DNA of 64,000 nucleotides from Bacteroidota bacterium. GTDB lineage: Bacteria; Bacteroidota; Bacteroidia; AKYH767-A; OLB10. Below are positions 38,577 to 48,623 of this stretch, piece after piece; positions within the stretch are counted from its first letter, which is position 1; every line of letters starts with the position of its first letter. Both the position numbers and the translations under genes were made by a program. Below the pieces are notes generated by a model. That model saw only the letters and a program-made list of their open reading frames with translations, made no database searches and was not told the origin of the DNA. The DNA is taken from positions 682,001 to 746,000 of the forward strand of contig JADJOA010000014.1 in assembly GCA_016714005.1 (NCBI GenBank), written 5' to 3'.

Positions 38577-39427
38577 ATGCGAAATCCAAATTTAAAATGC
38601 TTGCTTTGTGAAACTAATAATTCCACCAAGGAAAATTCCCATATTATTCCGAAATTTATGGGAAAAGAAATCTTTAAAACAGAAAAAGGCAATCGCGGCT
38701 TTGTAATAGGCACAAACAGCGCACACTTGCCACCACAAATTACACAAGATAGCCCAAAAGAAAGTTATATTCTTTGCCCAAGTTGCGAGCAATACATTTC
38801 TATTTTAGAAACTTACATTGCAACAAGGTTTCATAGTCGCCTTTGGGACAAAAAATTTTCACAGCAGTTTGGGACTTTTAATAACAACGGAGGAATCACT
38901 TGGAAAGTTTGTAACGAAATTGAACCTGCGGTTTTTCGTTTATTTATTTATTCTATAGTTTGGCGATGTAGCATTTCATCTGTTCCTCTTTGTAAAGATT
39001 TTTTACTAAACAAAGAAGAAGAAGAAAGGCTCCGCCTTTCTTTGCTTCTTTGTAAATATGAAACTCAAATAGAATTACTTTCAAATATTTCTAAACACGC
39101 TAATGAAATTACACTTCCTGAATTTCTTCTTTTACCGCAGAATCTTTTGGAAATAAAACAAGTAATACTCTATTCGTTAATCCATCAATAAAAAATCCGT
39201 ATCAACTTGTTTTAAATAATTACAGGCTCATTCTTTCATTTAATGTAAATGAAACACAGCGAAAATTTGAGTTTTTAAATAACATAAACTTAAAACCAAT
39301 TAAAGTTGGTTTTTTCCCTCAAAAATTTTGGATTGAACTCCGTGAACAACAAATGGAAATGGTAATGCAGCGTGCAGCGAAGAATTTAAAAGAAACAGGA
39401 GAAATGCCTTTTAGTCTAAAAAAGTAA
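38577..39427 (+). CDS. HNH-endonuclease-like protein, frameshifted
   Basis: It begins MRNPNLKCLLCETNNSTKEN, followed by SHIIPKF and CPSCEQYISI. The CxxC ... HxxPxF ... CxxC layout is that of HNH/His-Me finger proteins of restriction type. Near 39175 a missing base breaks the frame. The other frame continues LFVNPSIKNPYQLVLNNYRL onward to a TAA at 39425-39427, total about 283 aa. It could be a restriction or phage-defence nuclease; substrate unknown. Confidence 0.6.
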
Positions 39428-39567
39428 ATAAAAAAAGCAAACAAAAATTTGTTAAAATAAAATTATTCTAAAATGGTAATTAATCACTTTGTATTAACCC
39501 CCTGTAAAGCTGGACAGAAATTGGAAAACAAATTAGGTCAAAACAGTTTAAATAGCTTTACATCAAA

Positions 39568-39876
39568 ATGGGAAACAAAAGAAAATTCACACCTGAAGAC
39601 AGGCTTGCAATCTTAGAAGAAGGCAAACGCGAAGGACACACAGTCACCCAACGCAAGTACAACATAGCGCCATCGCTATACGACCGATGGCGCAAAAAAT
39701 ACTTAGCAAACGGAGTAGCCGGTTTACACAATCAACACAAGCGAGTAGATCCGCAGGCGCGCCAGTTAGAAGAAGAAAACGAGCGGCTAAAAAAAATAGT
39801 GGCCAAACAAGCCCTGCAAATAGAAGTGCAAGGCGAGCTTTTAAAAAAAACTCCTATCGGACCCCGGATAAAATAA
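39568..39876 (+). CDS. IS3-family OrfA (DNA-binding subunit)
   Basis: The 102-aa protein is HTH_Tnp_1 type (RKFTPEDRLAILEEGKREGH; YDRWRKKYLANGVAGLHNQH) with a C-terminal leucine-zipper-like helix. Near its end the sequence TTTTAAAAAAAAC (39840-39851) allows a -1 slip into OrfB, the standard route to the OrfAB transposase. Confidence 0.88.
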   Translation: MGNKRKFTPEDRLAILEEGKREGHTVTQRKYNIAPSLYDRWRKKYLANGVAGLHNQHKRVDPQARQLEEENERLKKIVAKQALQIEVQGELLKKTPIGPRIK

Positions 39877-40958
39877 CTATGGTAAAACTGTATCAGGGAA
39901 AGGCCACCGTGAGCGAACTCTGCACATGGATCATGTTGCCCCGAAGCAACTTCTATTACCAGCCGCATGATGGCAGGCGTGGATTTGCAACCAGCACATT
40001 AACACAAAAAACAAACGGAGATTGGGTAAGCAACCAAACCGTTGTAGAGTCCATCAAAGAAATACTGGGCGGAGAATTTGTTTGTTACGGTTATCAGAAA
40101 GTAACCGTTGAACTCAAAAAAGCACACTACAAAATCAACCACAAAAAAGTATATCGGTTGATGGACGAAAACAATTTGCTGTTGGGAAAAATAATACGCA
40201 CCAGCGGCAAACGCCAATGGGTAAAGTATCGTAAAATTGTTGCCACACGCCCAATGGAATACCTCTGCCTTGACATTAAATACGTGTGGGTGCAAGGCGA
40301 AGGGCGTTACTACTTCCTGCTCACGATATTAGATGTTTACACCCGCAAAAAACTTTTGTGGATATTACAACGCAGTGTCCGCAAAATGGATGTCATACGC
40401 ATGTTTATGCAATTAGACAAAACCTATGGTATTAAAGGCGTAAACATACGCAACGACAACGGCTCACAATTCATAGCCAATCAAGTCAGAGAATTTTTGC
40501 GGCAGTCAGAAGTCAATCAGGAATTTACCCACATTGCAACACCTCAGGAAAACGCTTACATAGAAGCCTATCACAGTCTGCTGCAAAAAGAAGTAATTGA
40601 CCGTTTTGAATTTGAAAGTTATTACGAAACCAAACTCACCATCACCGCTTACGTCAACTTCTACAATAACCGCAGAATACATCGCGGCATTCAATTCAAA
40701 ACGCCACAACAAGTTTGGGATGAGTACCAAACAACTAATTTAGCCACGTGTGCAAAAGCGGAAGCGGGCTCTGCTGGAGAGCAACCCGCCAGGAATATGC
40801 TCACGGACGGAAATATTCAGGAAGGAGTTCAAACACTAACTCCTTCCATTCCTAATCAAAAAATATTTTTGTCCACTATCCCTCAAAAAATCTCACACTC
40901 AGTTGAGTCTAACGACCTATACTCTTCTGACAAAACTGTTCAACTTACAGGGGGTTAA
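39843..40958 (+). CDS. IS3-family OrfB transposase (made by -1 frameshift from OrfA)
   Basis: In the -1 frame after the A8 slippery run it reads KKNSYRTPDKITMVKLYQGK. An rve integrase core follows with DDE residues in LDIKYVWV, IRNDNGSQF and ENAYIEAYHS. The tail contains RRIHRGIQFKTPQQVWDEY. The last ~75 residues run through to the inverted repeat and look unstructured. It should catalyse cut-out/paste-in as a fused OrfAB. It appears functional. Confidence 0.85.
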   Translation, partial: KKNSYRTPDKITMVKLYQGKATVSELCTWIMLPRSNFYYQPHDGRRGFATSTLTQKTNGDWVSNQTVVESIKEILGGEFVCYGYQKVTVELKKAHYKINHKKVYRLMDENNLLLGKIIRTSGKRQWVKYRKIVATRPMEYLCLDIKYVWVQGEGRYYFLLTILDVYTRKKLLWILQRSVRKMDVIRMFMQLDKTYGIKGVNIRNDNGSQFIANQVREFLRQSEVNQEFTHIATPQENAYIEAYHSLLQKEVIDRFEFESYYETKLTITAYVNFYNNRRIHRGIQFKTPQQVWDEYQTTNLATCAKAEAGSAGEQPARNMLTDGNIQEGVQTLTPSIPNQKIFLSTIPQKISHSVESNDLYSSDKTVQLTGG

Positions 40959-40983
40959 TACAACTTCTTAAACAAAAAATAAT

Positions 40984-43900
40984 ATGAAAAAATTGTAATG
41001 GCTTCATTTATTTGTTATCTACTTGTTGCACTTTCCTTTAGTGGGAATGCGCAAACTTGGGCAGTTTATAATACAACTAATTCACCTTTAGTCAATGATT
41101 TTATAACACGACTCTTTTGCAAAAATCAATCTGACGTTTGGGTTAGTACAACTACTGGTTTTTCCAATTTTGATGGAAGTAACTGGTTTAATAATTCCAA
41201 CTTAGGTATTCCGACTTATTCAATAAATGAAATAAAAAGAGACTACAACAATAACTTTTGGATAGGCACATGGTGGTATGGAGTAGTTAAAAAATATCCA
41301 AACAATAATTGGGTAACATTTACTACTTCTAATTCAGGATTGCCAAATGATTTAGTTAGATGTATTACTGTGGATTCATTTAACAATGTTTGGTTTGGAA
41401 CGGGTGATGGACTTGCAAAATTTGATGGAGCAAACTGGACAATTTACAACACAAGCAATTCGGGTTTGCAAAACAATGATATAATGGCTATTCAGTTTGA
41501 TTCTAATGGTAATTTATGGATTGCTCCCAATGGAACTTCCTTAACAATGTTTAATGGTAGTAACTGGTTTTATTATAATACATCTAATATCGGAATTTCA
41601 TTGAATCGTGTTAGGGAAATTCAGATTGATAACCAAAACAATTTATGGTTTTGTAGTGATAGTAGTGGACTTACAAAGTTTGACGGCTCAATTTGGAGTA
41701 ATTTTAATCCTTCTAATTCTCCAATCCCATCTGGAACAATTTTATCAGTATCATTTGAAAGCAATGGAAATAAATGGATAGGTACTGCTAATGGTTTAGC
41801 GAAGTATGATAATTTTAATTGGACAATTTATAACACAACCAATTCATCTTTGCCCGATAATCAAGTAAATGCAGTTGCCGTGAACATTTCGGACGATATA
41901 TATATTGGAACAATTAATGGCTTGGCAAAGTTGTCTGGGACGGCAGCAAACTATGGTTCTTTACACGTGAGCATTTATCCAAGTGCTGCAAATTCAGCAG
42001 GTGCGCTTTGGCAATTAGATGGAGCAGGAAATTGGTACAGTAGTGGAACTACTTTAAATAATATCCCTGTTGGGAATCATACCGTCAATTTTAATTCAAT
42101 AGCAGGGTGGACTTCACCAAGCAATCAATTAATAAATATAACAAATGGAAACACATCAAATGCCAGTGGTACTTATGTCCAAAGCCCACAGTATGGTTCA
42201 GTGTATGTGAGCATATCTCCAAGTGCTGCAAATTCAGCAGGTGCGCTTTGGCAATTAGATGGAGCAGGAAATTGGTACAGTAGTGGAACTACTTTAAATA
42301 ATATCCCTGTTGGGAATCATACCGTCAATTTTAATTCAATAGCAGGGTGGACATCACCAAGCAATCAATTAATAAATGTAACAAATGGAAACACATCAAA
42401 TGCCAGTGGTACTTATGTCCAAAGCCCACAGTATGGTTCAGTGTATGTGAGCATATCTCCAAGTGCTGCAAATTCAGCAGGTGCGCTTTGGCAATTAGAT
42501 GGAGCAGGAAATTGGTACAGTAGTGGAACTACTTTAAATAATATCCCTGTTGGGAATCATACCGTCAATTTTAATTCAATAGCAGGGTGGACATCACCAA
42601 GCAATCAATTAATAAATGTAACAAATGGAAACACATCAAATGCCAGTGGTACATATGTCCAAATTTCAAACCCTTCGTCTGTAACTATTTCTAACGTAAT
42701 TCATAATAATTCTACATTTCCACTCCCAAGAATTTTATGGTCGGGAACAACAAATCAGACCGCATCAACAATTAAAATTTGCGCTGATGCTTCAAAAGCC
42801 ACCGAAATAACCTTTGTAAATAATACAGGCATTCCAACAACCAATATCCGTTTTTGGATTGGAAGCGATACGTTAGGAGTTAATTCCGATGTGTCAGGCT
42901 ATTTTGTTTTTACACATTACCAATTTAACGGAACAACTGTGAGCGCAAAACTTACCCATCCTAAATATTTACAATCCTCTTTTGCACCATTCCGTGCGGA
43001 TAATATTAGAATTGTTGATTATACAAATTCGTATCCTTCAATATTTACAATTCCATTCAAATTTTTAGAGCACCTGTAATTATGGTTCACGGTTTATGGG
43101 GAGGCATTACCACCTTTCAAACAATGGAGAATAGTCTTGATAATTCGGGATACTATCCTGATGAATTAACTACACGCGTTAATTATTCTTCCTCAAACGG
43201 AGCATATTTTTATGACAATAGATTTATTCTCCCAACAGAAATTAATTCTTTATTGGCTATAACTCGCGCCTATGGATACTCTGCTGGAAAAGTTGATGTT
43301 ATTGCACATAGCATGGGTGGCTTAATATCAAGATATTATTTACAATCAGCTGCATACCAACAAAAGGAGGACATTCATAAATTAATAACAATTAACTCTC
43401 CGCACTCAGGTTCTCCTTGTGGCAATCTTTTAATGAATCCGTCAAGTAATGTTTCAGCAGCAGCAAGACCTGTTGCAGAGCTAATTGCTCAACAATATTT
43501 TAATTCGTCAATTTACAATGGTGCAATCGGAGATTTGGCAATAAATAGTTTTGCCATGAACTATTTAAATAGCTCCACTCTTAATAATGGTGTTGTGCCA
43601 AGCCATACAATTATTACCGAAACTCCAGTTGGAAATGACAATCTTTGGTATTTAATTCTATCAGCAGCAGCACCTGTTGTTCCCATGACAATAAATTCCT
43701 TTTTCAATTATTTATATTATGGAGAATCTAATGATTTGGTTGTTTCTTCTTCGTCCCAATCAGGCGGGTTATCTCCTAACAACACAACTGTGTTTCCTAA
43801 CCAATTTCATATTGGCTCATCCGCTAATCCATTTGTCTTAACCGAAGTTCAAAATGCTCTAAATATAAACTCAGCTAATACAAATTATTTTTCAAACGCA

Positions 43901-44821
43901 GGATTTGCTCCAGTAGCCATTTCATCGCATTATAAAATTCAATCTCAACAACAATCATCATCTCAAATTCTAACAGGTAGTATTTCAATTAACTATCCAT
44001 TATCAGGTCAAAGTTTTAATCAAGGTGATATTATTCCATTTAACATTACATCAGCAAATGGCATTTTAAGAATTATTTTAGAAGGAATTAATTTAGAGAA
44101 TAACTCTGACTTAGTTGATAGTACGATGTCAAATGGAACAATTAATTATCAAGTACCAAATAATGGAATCGGTGTCATGAAGTTTATTGCTTTAGGTTAC
44201 GATACCATTGGCTTAATTGATTATGACACTATTTCAATTAATATAAACCAGACTGCCAACATAATAGGTTTGTCATCTTACAATGATACAATTTATATTC
44301 AGGTTAATAATTTCGCATCTGTTTCTGTAAATGCCTCATTTAGCAATGGCTACAACTATCCCTTAGACTTTTTTTCTGGTGTACTTTATCAAATTGCCGA
44401 TACTAACCTTGCAAAGTATCATTCTCAAAATTTAATTAAGGGAAAATCAATTGGTATAACAAATTTATCTGTAAGCTACATGGGACAAAACTTAAATATC
44501 CCTATAGTTATAATACCTCAAGATACTACTATAATTATTACTACCTCTGTTGCCCAAGAATCTGTCGTTAATAGCAATGATGATTATTTTACTGTTTTTC
44601 CCAACCCCACACAGGAGTTCATAAGCATCAATGGAAAAAAATTGACTGACAATGTTTACTCATTTTCAATTTCAAATTCAATTGGTCAATCAATTTACAA
44701 GCAATCTATAAAAACTGTTGGCGCATCCCTTGAAAGAAAAATTGATTTAAAAAAACTTACCAAAAGGAATTTATTTTTACAAATAAGTTCAGATAAAACT
44801 AAAAAGTATTTAAAATTGTAA
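40984..44821 (+). CDS. Secreted T9SS lipase with propeller and three identical-type repeats, two frameshifts
   Basis: With one base restored near 40996 it starts MKKL then MASFICYLLVALSFSGNAQ, a signal peptide. Domains in order: a propeller of WxGT..GLAKFDG blades (to about 41940); three 80-residue PEGA-type repeats (41952-42671); a linker; then, after a missing base near 43065, a lipase domain with IMVHGLWGG and nucleophile VIAHSMGGLISRYYL; and a T9SS sorting domain (FTVFPNPTQEFISINGKK). Total about 1,280 aa. It should be exported and anchored or released to act on esters or lipids outside the cell. Unusual cargo beside an IS. Confidence 0.8.
41952..42671 (+). repeat. Three tandem 240-bp near-identical repeats
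   Basis: Copies start at 41952, 42192 and 42432 with the phrase TATGGTTC and a 240-nt period. Copies 2 and 3 are almost identical, and copy 1 differs at a few sites near its start. They encode 80-residue units (SAANSAGALWQLDGAGNWYS). Near identity at DNA level implies recent duplication or gene conversion and risk of assembly collapse. Confidence 0.92.
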
Positions 44822-44839
44822 AACATTAAATAAAACAAA

Positions 44840-45283
44840 ATGCCAGACATCAACCCAATGTCCGACCAAGAAAAATTATGTAGAGCGCAAATAGACAAAA
44901 TTTACGACTACACTAAATTTCATATTGGGATTTACGCCACTTTGATAGCAGGTATGATTGCATTGCAAACCTTATATAGTGAAAAAGCAAACATTTCCGC
45001 AGGAGTTTTTGTAACAGTGATTTCTTTTTTTTTCATTTCGGCAGTTAGCGGTGCAATTATTGCAAGTAGCATTTTAGATATGTATCGAAATTATAAATTT
45101 TGGGACGTTGGTACTTCAGAAAATTTTTGGTCAACTAAAATAGGTCCTCATACATATAAATGGCTTTTACCCAAACATTGGGCAATGATTGAGCACATTT
45201 CATTTTGGATAGGAATTACGTTTGCTGTTGTTAGTACAATCTGTAAAGAGTTATTGTCAACTCCTTCTTGCTGCCATCACTAA
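44840..45283 (+). CDS. Small membrane protein paired with the FRG gene
   Basis: The 147-aa protein has three hydrophobic segments (about residues 30-46, 55-77 and 120-138) and a Cys/His end (STPSCCHH). It lies 15 nt before the FRG-domain gene on the same strand, suggesting a two-gene unit. Small membrane proteins next to sensor-like genes are a recurring effector layout in defence modules, but no family match is claimed. Confidence 0.6.
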   Translation: MPDINPMSDQEKLCRAQIDKIYDYTKFHIGIYATLIAGMIALQTLYSEKANISAGVFVTVISFFFISAVSGAIIASSILDMYRNYKFWDVGTSENFWSTKIGPHTYKWLLPKHWAMIEHISFWIGITFAVVSTICKELLSTPSCCHH

Positions 45284-45298
45284 ATTTTAAAATATTTT

Positions 45299-46735
45299 AT
45301 GACCGAGCAAGATGAACCGCAAGAAAATGTTTTTCAGGAACTTGAATTTGAATCTTTCAACGAGCTAAATACTTTTTTAGGCAAAATATATTATCGCCTA
45401 TATTATAGAGGCGTTAGTAATTATGGCTACTCTTTAAAGTCTAAATTGCAACGTGTACTTGAAGATAACAACTCAGATAAAAATCTTTGGTATTTTAAAG
45501 AAATTCATAGCATTCTATATTTCAAAAGAAATTACAAATCAATTTTCGCTCAATACCCAGATGATAAAGATTTAATTAGTTGGTTATCGCTCATGCAGCA
45601 TTATGGCGCACCAACAAGATTGTTAGATTGGAGCCTTTCACCCTATGTTGCATTGTACTTTGCTTACAATACCAACAGTCCTGTTACTAAAAAATGATGC
45701 AGCATTGTGGATTATAAATCCAAAACAAATTCGTAACGGAGTTTTAGATATTCAAAATGATTTTGATGATGACTTTATTATTACGAATAGAGATTTGCGA
45801 GCAGGAGTTTACGAAACCAATAAAATTATCAAGAAAATTGAATCTCCTGAAGATATTCTTGAAAGACTTAACCCAATTATTGAACAGGTAATTGAAAAAA
45901 ACGACCGACCTTTCTTTATTCCGATTGAAGCATTTTATTCTGACCAACGTATCATAGCACAACAAGGTTGCTTTACTATACAATGTGATTTAAAGCAATC
46001 ATTTGATGAGATTGGAGATGTCAGCGAGTTTACAACAATGCAAAAACAAGCATTAACTTTTTCAATCAAGGCATGACTGCCGAGGCAATAAAGAATAATG
46101 GTAACATGAGTTACTTTGTAAAAATCAAACTGCCTTTTAATTGGAAAAATGAGGTAATGAAGTCCTTGCGGAAAATGAATATTTCCGCGGCAAGTTTATT
46201 TCCTGGAATTGCAGGGCTTGGTATTGCAACAGAAGATTACATTATCTCTAAAAGTCTTTTATCTTCCATGACAAGTTTTGTTGTTGAACAAAAATTTCCT
46301 GTCAGTACTATTCAGGAAGAACAAACTCCTACTAAGAGAATTGATTACTTGATTCAGCAAATGCAAAAAATTGACGAACAGGAAGTTCAATTGGTAGGTA
46401 AAAATTTTGTTTTAAAAGAACCTCATCGGCAAGTTAGTTTATTCCCTATTGGTGATTTTCAGTTTACGCACGACAAGACCAATTTGTTTTTCAAAATTAT
46501 TAACGCAGCCGATGAACAAGTCGTACAACAGTTTCTTACCATGTTTGAATTGGAAGTTGTGCCTATCGCAAACATTCTTTACGACAAAATAGAAAAGGAA
46601 GGATATAGAGAAGGTAACGCAGCAGATGAAGGCGTTAAAAGTTGGGAGCATATTTTTGAAATACGAAAATCCTTATTTGACAATAAGATTTATCGCATTT
46701 ATAGAAGAATAACTCAACAGAAAATCAATGCGTAA
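45299..46735 (+). CDS. FRG-domain protein, two frameshifts
   Basis: The FRG signature is clear: YYRGVSNYGYSLKSKLQRVL, then WLSLMQHYGAPTRLLDWSLS and PYVALYFAYN. After a missing base near 45693 it continues KNDAALWIINPKQIRNGVLD, with later IIAQQGCFTIQ. Near 46070 a second shift joins NQGMTAEAIKNNGNMSYFVK and the family's LFPGIAGLG element. Total about 480 aa, longer than typical because of a C-terminal extension. FRG domains occur in toxin- and defence-like genes with unknown biochemistry. Confidence 0.72.
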
Positions 46736-47309
46736 ACAAATCATCAGAGCCTTGAAATCCTCTGTATTTGCTTTCACAATTAAAAGCCACACTTCCAACC
46801 GCACCAACCAAAGCTTTTAATAGAGAAAGCAAGCCCTCGCACACGACACTGCAAACCTCAGGCTAGTGAGCTTCATGGGCTACATCAGGTGTGCGTATAA
46901 CTTAAAAACTAAAAGATATAAATTTTTGTTGGGCTTTATTCGGTTCACAAAACTTTAGGGCTTTCTAATTACATTTGTACAACAACAAAACAGAAGTACA
47001 ATTAATTTCAACAAAAATTTACTTCTTTATTTCCTTATTCGTTACCTTCAACTCTATTAGCACCCTGCAAACTTGAAACTTTGGTGCTTTGAACGGACAG
47101 TTTTTTAAAAACCAACTTGACGAACTGACCGCTTTGAACGAACAGGCAATCGCACAAAAAATAAATAATTAAAAAACCGCCACCGCACAAAAAAAAATAA
47201 TTTGCATTTCTATGCCACCACACAAAATACTCTTTCATTTTTTGCAACCGCACAAACCCAACGCAGAAAAAAATGAAAGAGTGTTTTCTCCAACGCTTTA
47301 TTAAAACAC
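46736..47309. other. Long intergenic region upstream of the defence operon
   Basis: No gene is seen. Repeats of CGCACAAA occur near 47150, 47188 and 47250. A 15-bp inverted repeat ACTCTTTCATTTTTT (47229-47243) / AAAAAATGAAAGAGT (47268-47282) encloses a 24-nt loop. TACATTTG at 46970-46977 fits the -7 consensus. It may encode a small RNA or a leader, but nothing further can be supported. Confidence 0.4.
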
Positions 47310-47330
47310 GTCGTACGACATCTATCTTTG
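47310..47330 (+). promoter_or_regulatory. Promoter and operator-like palindrome of the SIR2-HerA operon
   Basis: The perfect palindrome GTCGTACGAC (47310-47319) lies 3 nt upstream of a consensus -7 box TATCTTTG (47323-47330). The SIR2 ATG is at 47355, leaving a leader of about 18 nt. A repressor bound to the palindrome would block the promoter. The -33 box is unclear. Confidence 0.5.
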
Positions 47331-47354
47331 TTGAAATAAATAATCAAAATTAAA

Positions 47355-48623
47355 ATGGCCAATTTTCATGACCCAATTCGGCAGTTAAAATATTTGCGAC
47401 AAACTCTTTCGCAAAACAAAAAACCACTTGGATTTTTTCTTGCAGCAGGTTGTCCTTTAGCTGTAAAGATGCCAGCAGGTAAATTTCCTCTCATCCCTGA
47501 CATTGCAGGACTTACAAAATTTGTAGCTGATGAATTGAAAAGTAAGGGAGGAGCAATAACCAGTTTTGATATTTTAATTGAAGAACTTGTAAAGGCAAGA
47601 AAGGGAGATAAGACAATTGATGCAGCGATTGCGGATAAACCCTACATTGAAGATATTTTAAGTTTTGTGCGTGGATTAAAACAAGTTTCAGTTGGGGCAG
47701 CACATGTAAGAGGGCTGAAAGAAGACGACCTGAAAGATTTGGAAAAAAACATCAGCAAAAAAATAGTTGAGAAGACAAGTGTTTCACTTCCTGACAAAGA
47801 AACACCTTACCATCAGTTAGCACAGTGGATTCATCTCATTGATAGAAGCGATTCGCCAATTGAATGTTTTACTACTAACTACGATTTACTTGCGGAACAA
47901 GCATTTGAAGAAACTGGAGTTGCATACTTTGACGGCTTTGTTGGAGCAAGACAACCTTTTTTTGATTTGAGAGCAATAGAAGATAATTTAATCCCAAAGC
48001 ATTGGACACGGCTTTGGAAAGTTCACGGCTCAATCAATTGGTTATTGAATTCAAGTAACGAAGTTTATCGCTTGACGAATGATTCATCAAGCGACTCGTA
48101 CATAATTCACCCGTCACATTTAAAATATGATCAAAGTAGAAAGATGCCTTACTTAGCTTTGATTGACCGATTGAATTCATTTCTCCGCCAAACATCAGCA
48201 GTTCTAATTACAAGTGGATATTCTTTCAGCGACACTCATTTGAACGACACAATTATGAACGCATTGAAAGCAAATCCAACTGCAATGGTAATTGTCTTGC
48301 TTTTCGGAAAATATTCTGCGGCTTATGAAAAGGCGTTTGGTTATGCGAAGGGGAAATACAATTTAAGTGTATGGACTTCTGACCAAGCAGTTATTGGAGG
48401 ACAGCAAGGAGAATGGAAAGTTGCAAATCGTGATGCACTGGCAGACGAGAATATAGGGGGCGCAATTACTGAAACTCCTGAAATAATAAAGGCAGTTCCA
48501 CCAGCAACGACAGATACAACTATTTATCACTATCAATTGGAGCTTGGAGATTTTTCGAAATTCGGAAATTTTCTTCAAGAGCTAATTGGCAAAGAGCAAT
48601 TCAAAACTGACGATGCAAAATAA
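47355..48623 (+). CDS. SIR2-family defence protein (SIR2-HerA system)
   Basis: The 422-aa protein has a SIR2-like NAD-binding fold: FFLAAGCPLAV (27-37), TTNYD (173-177), catalytic-type His in KVHGS (H224), and TSGYSFSDTHLND (287-298). A C-terminal ~80-residue extension (YHYQLELGDFSKFGNFLQEL) probably contacts HerA. In characterised SIR2-HerA systems SIR2 hydrolyses NAD+ and the complex causes abortive infection. It is the first gene of a tight operon; its 3' end overlaps herA by 11 nt. Intact. Confidence 0.9.
   Translation: MANFHDPIRQLKYLRQTLSQNKKPLGFFLAAGCPLAVKMPAGKFPLIPDIAGLTKFVADELKSKGGAITSFDILIEELVKARKGDKTIDAAIADKPYIEDILSFVRGLKQVSVGAAHVRGLKEDDLKDLEKNISKKIVEKTSVSLPDKETPYHQLAQWIHLIDRSDSPIECFTTNYDLLAEQAFEETGVAYFDGFVGARQPFFDLRAIEDNLIPKHWTRLWKVHGSINWLLNSSNEVYRLTNDSSSDSYIIHPSHLKYDQSRKMPYLALIDRLNSFLRQTSAVLITSGYSFSDTHLNDTIMNALKANPTAMVIVLLFGKYSAAYEKAFGYAKGKYNLSVWTSDQAVIGGQQGEWKVANRDALADENIGGAITETPEIIKAVPPATTDTTIYHYQLELGDFSKFGNFLQELIGKEQFKTDDAK

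Larger units (their letters stand above)
39494..40958 (+). mobile_element. IS3-family insertion sequence
   Basis: Terminal inverted repeats begin TTAACCCCCTGTAA at 39494 and, reversed, end at 40958 (right arm TTACAGGGGGTTAA). Identity extends outward as TTGTA/TACAA (39489, 40963), so the exact ends and target duplication are unclear. It contains orfA and orfB overlapping with a -1 shift, and the orfB stop codon lies inside the right inverted repeat. It is inserted between the HNH-like gene and the lipase gene. Confidence 0.85.

Noticed and set aside
39687..39850. Separate gene start at 39687 for the IS transposase
   Set aside because: This stretch is the out-of-frame shadow of OrfA; OrfB is reached by the -1 slip at the A8 run.
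41952..42671. Regular repeats considered as a CRISPR array
   Set aside because: The unit is 240 bp, entirely coding and in frame, without spacers.
46900..46980. GTTGGGC considered as an integron attC core site
   Set aside because: No matching RYYYAAC partner or paired inner boxes at proper spacing, and no integron integrase nearby.
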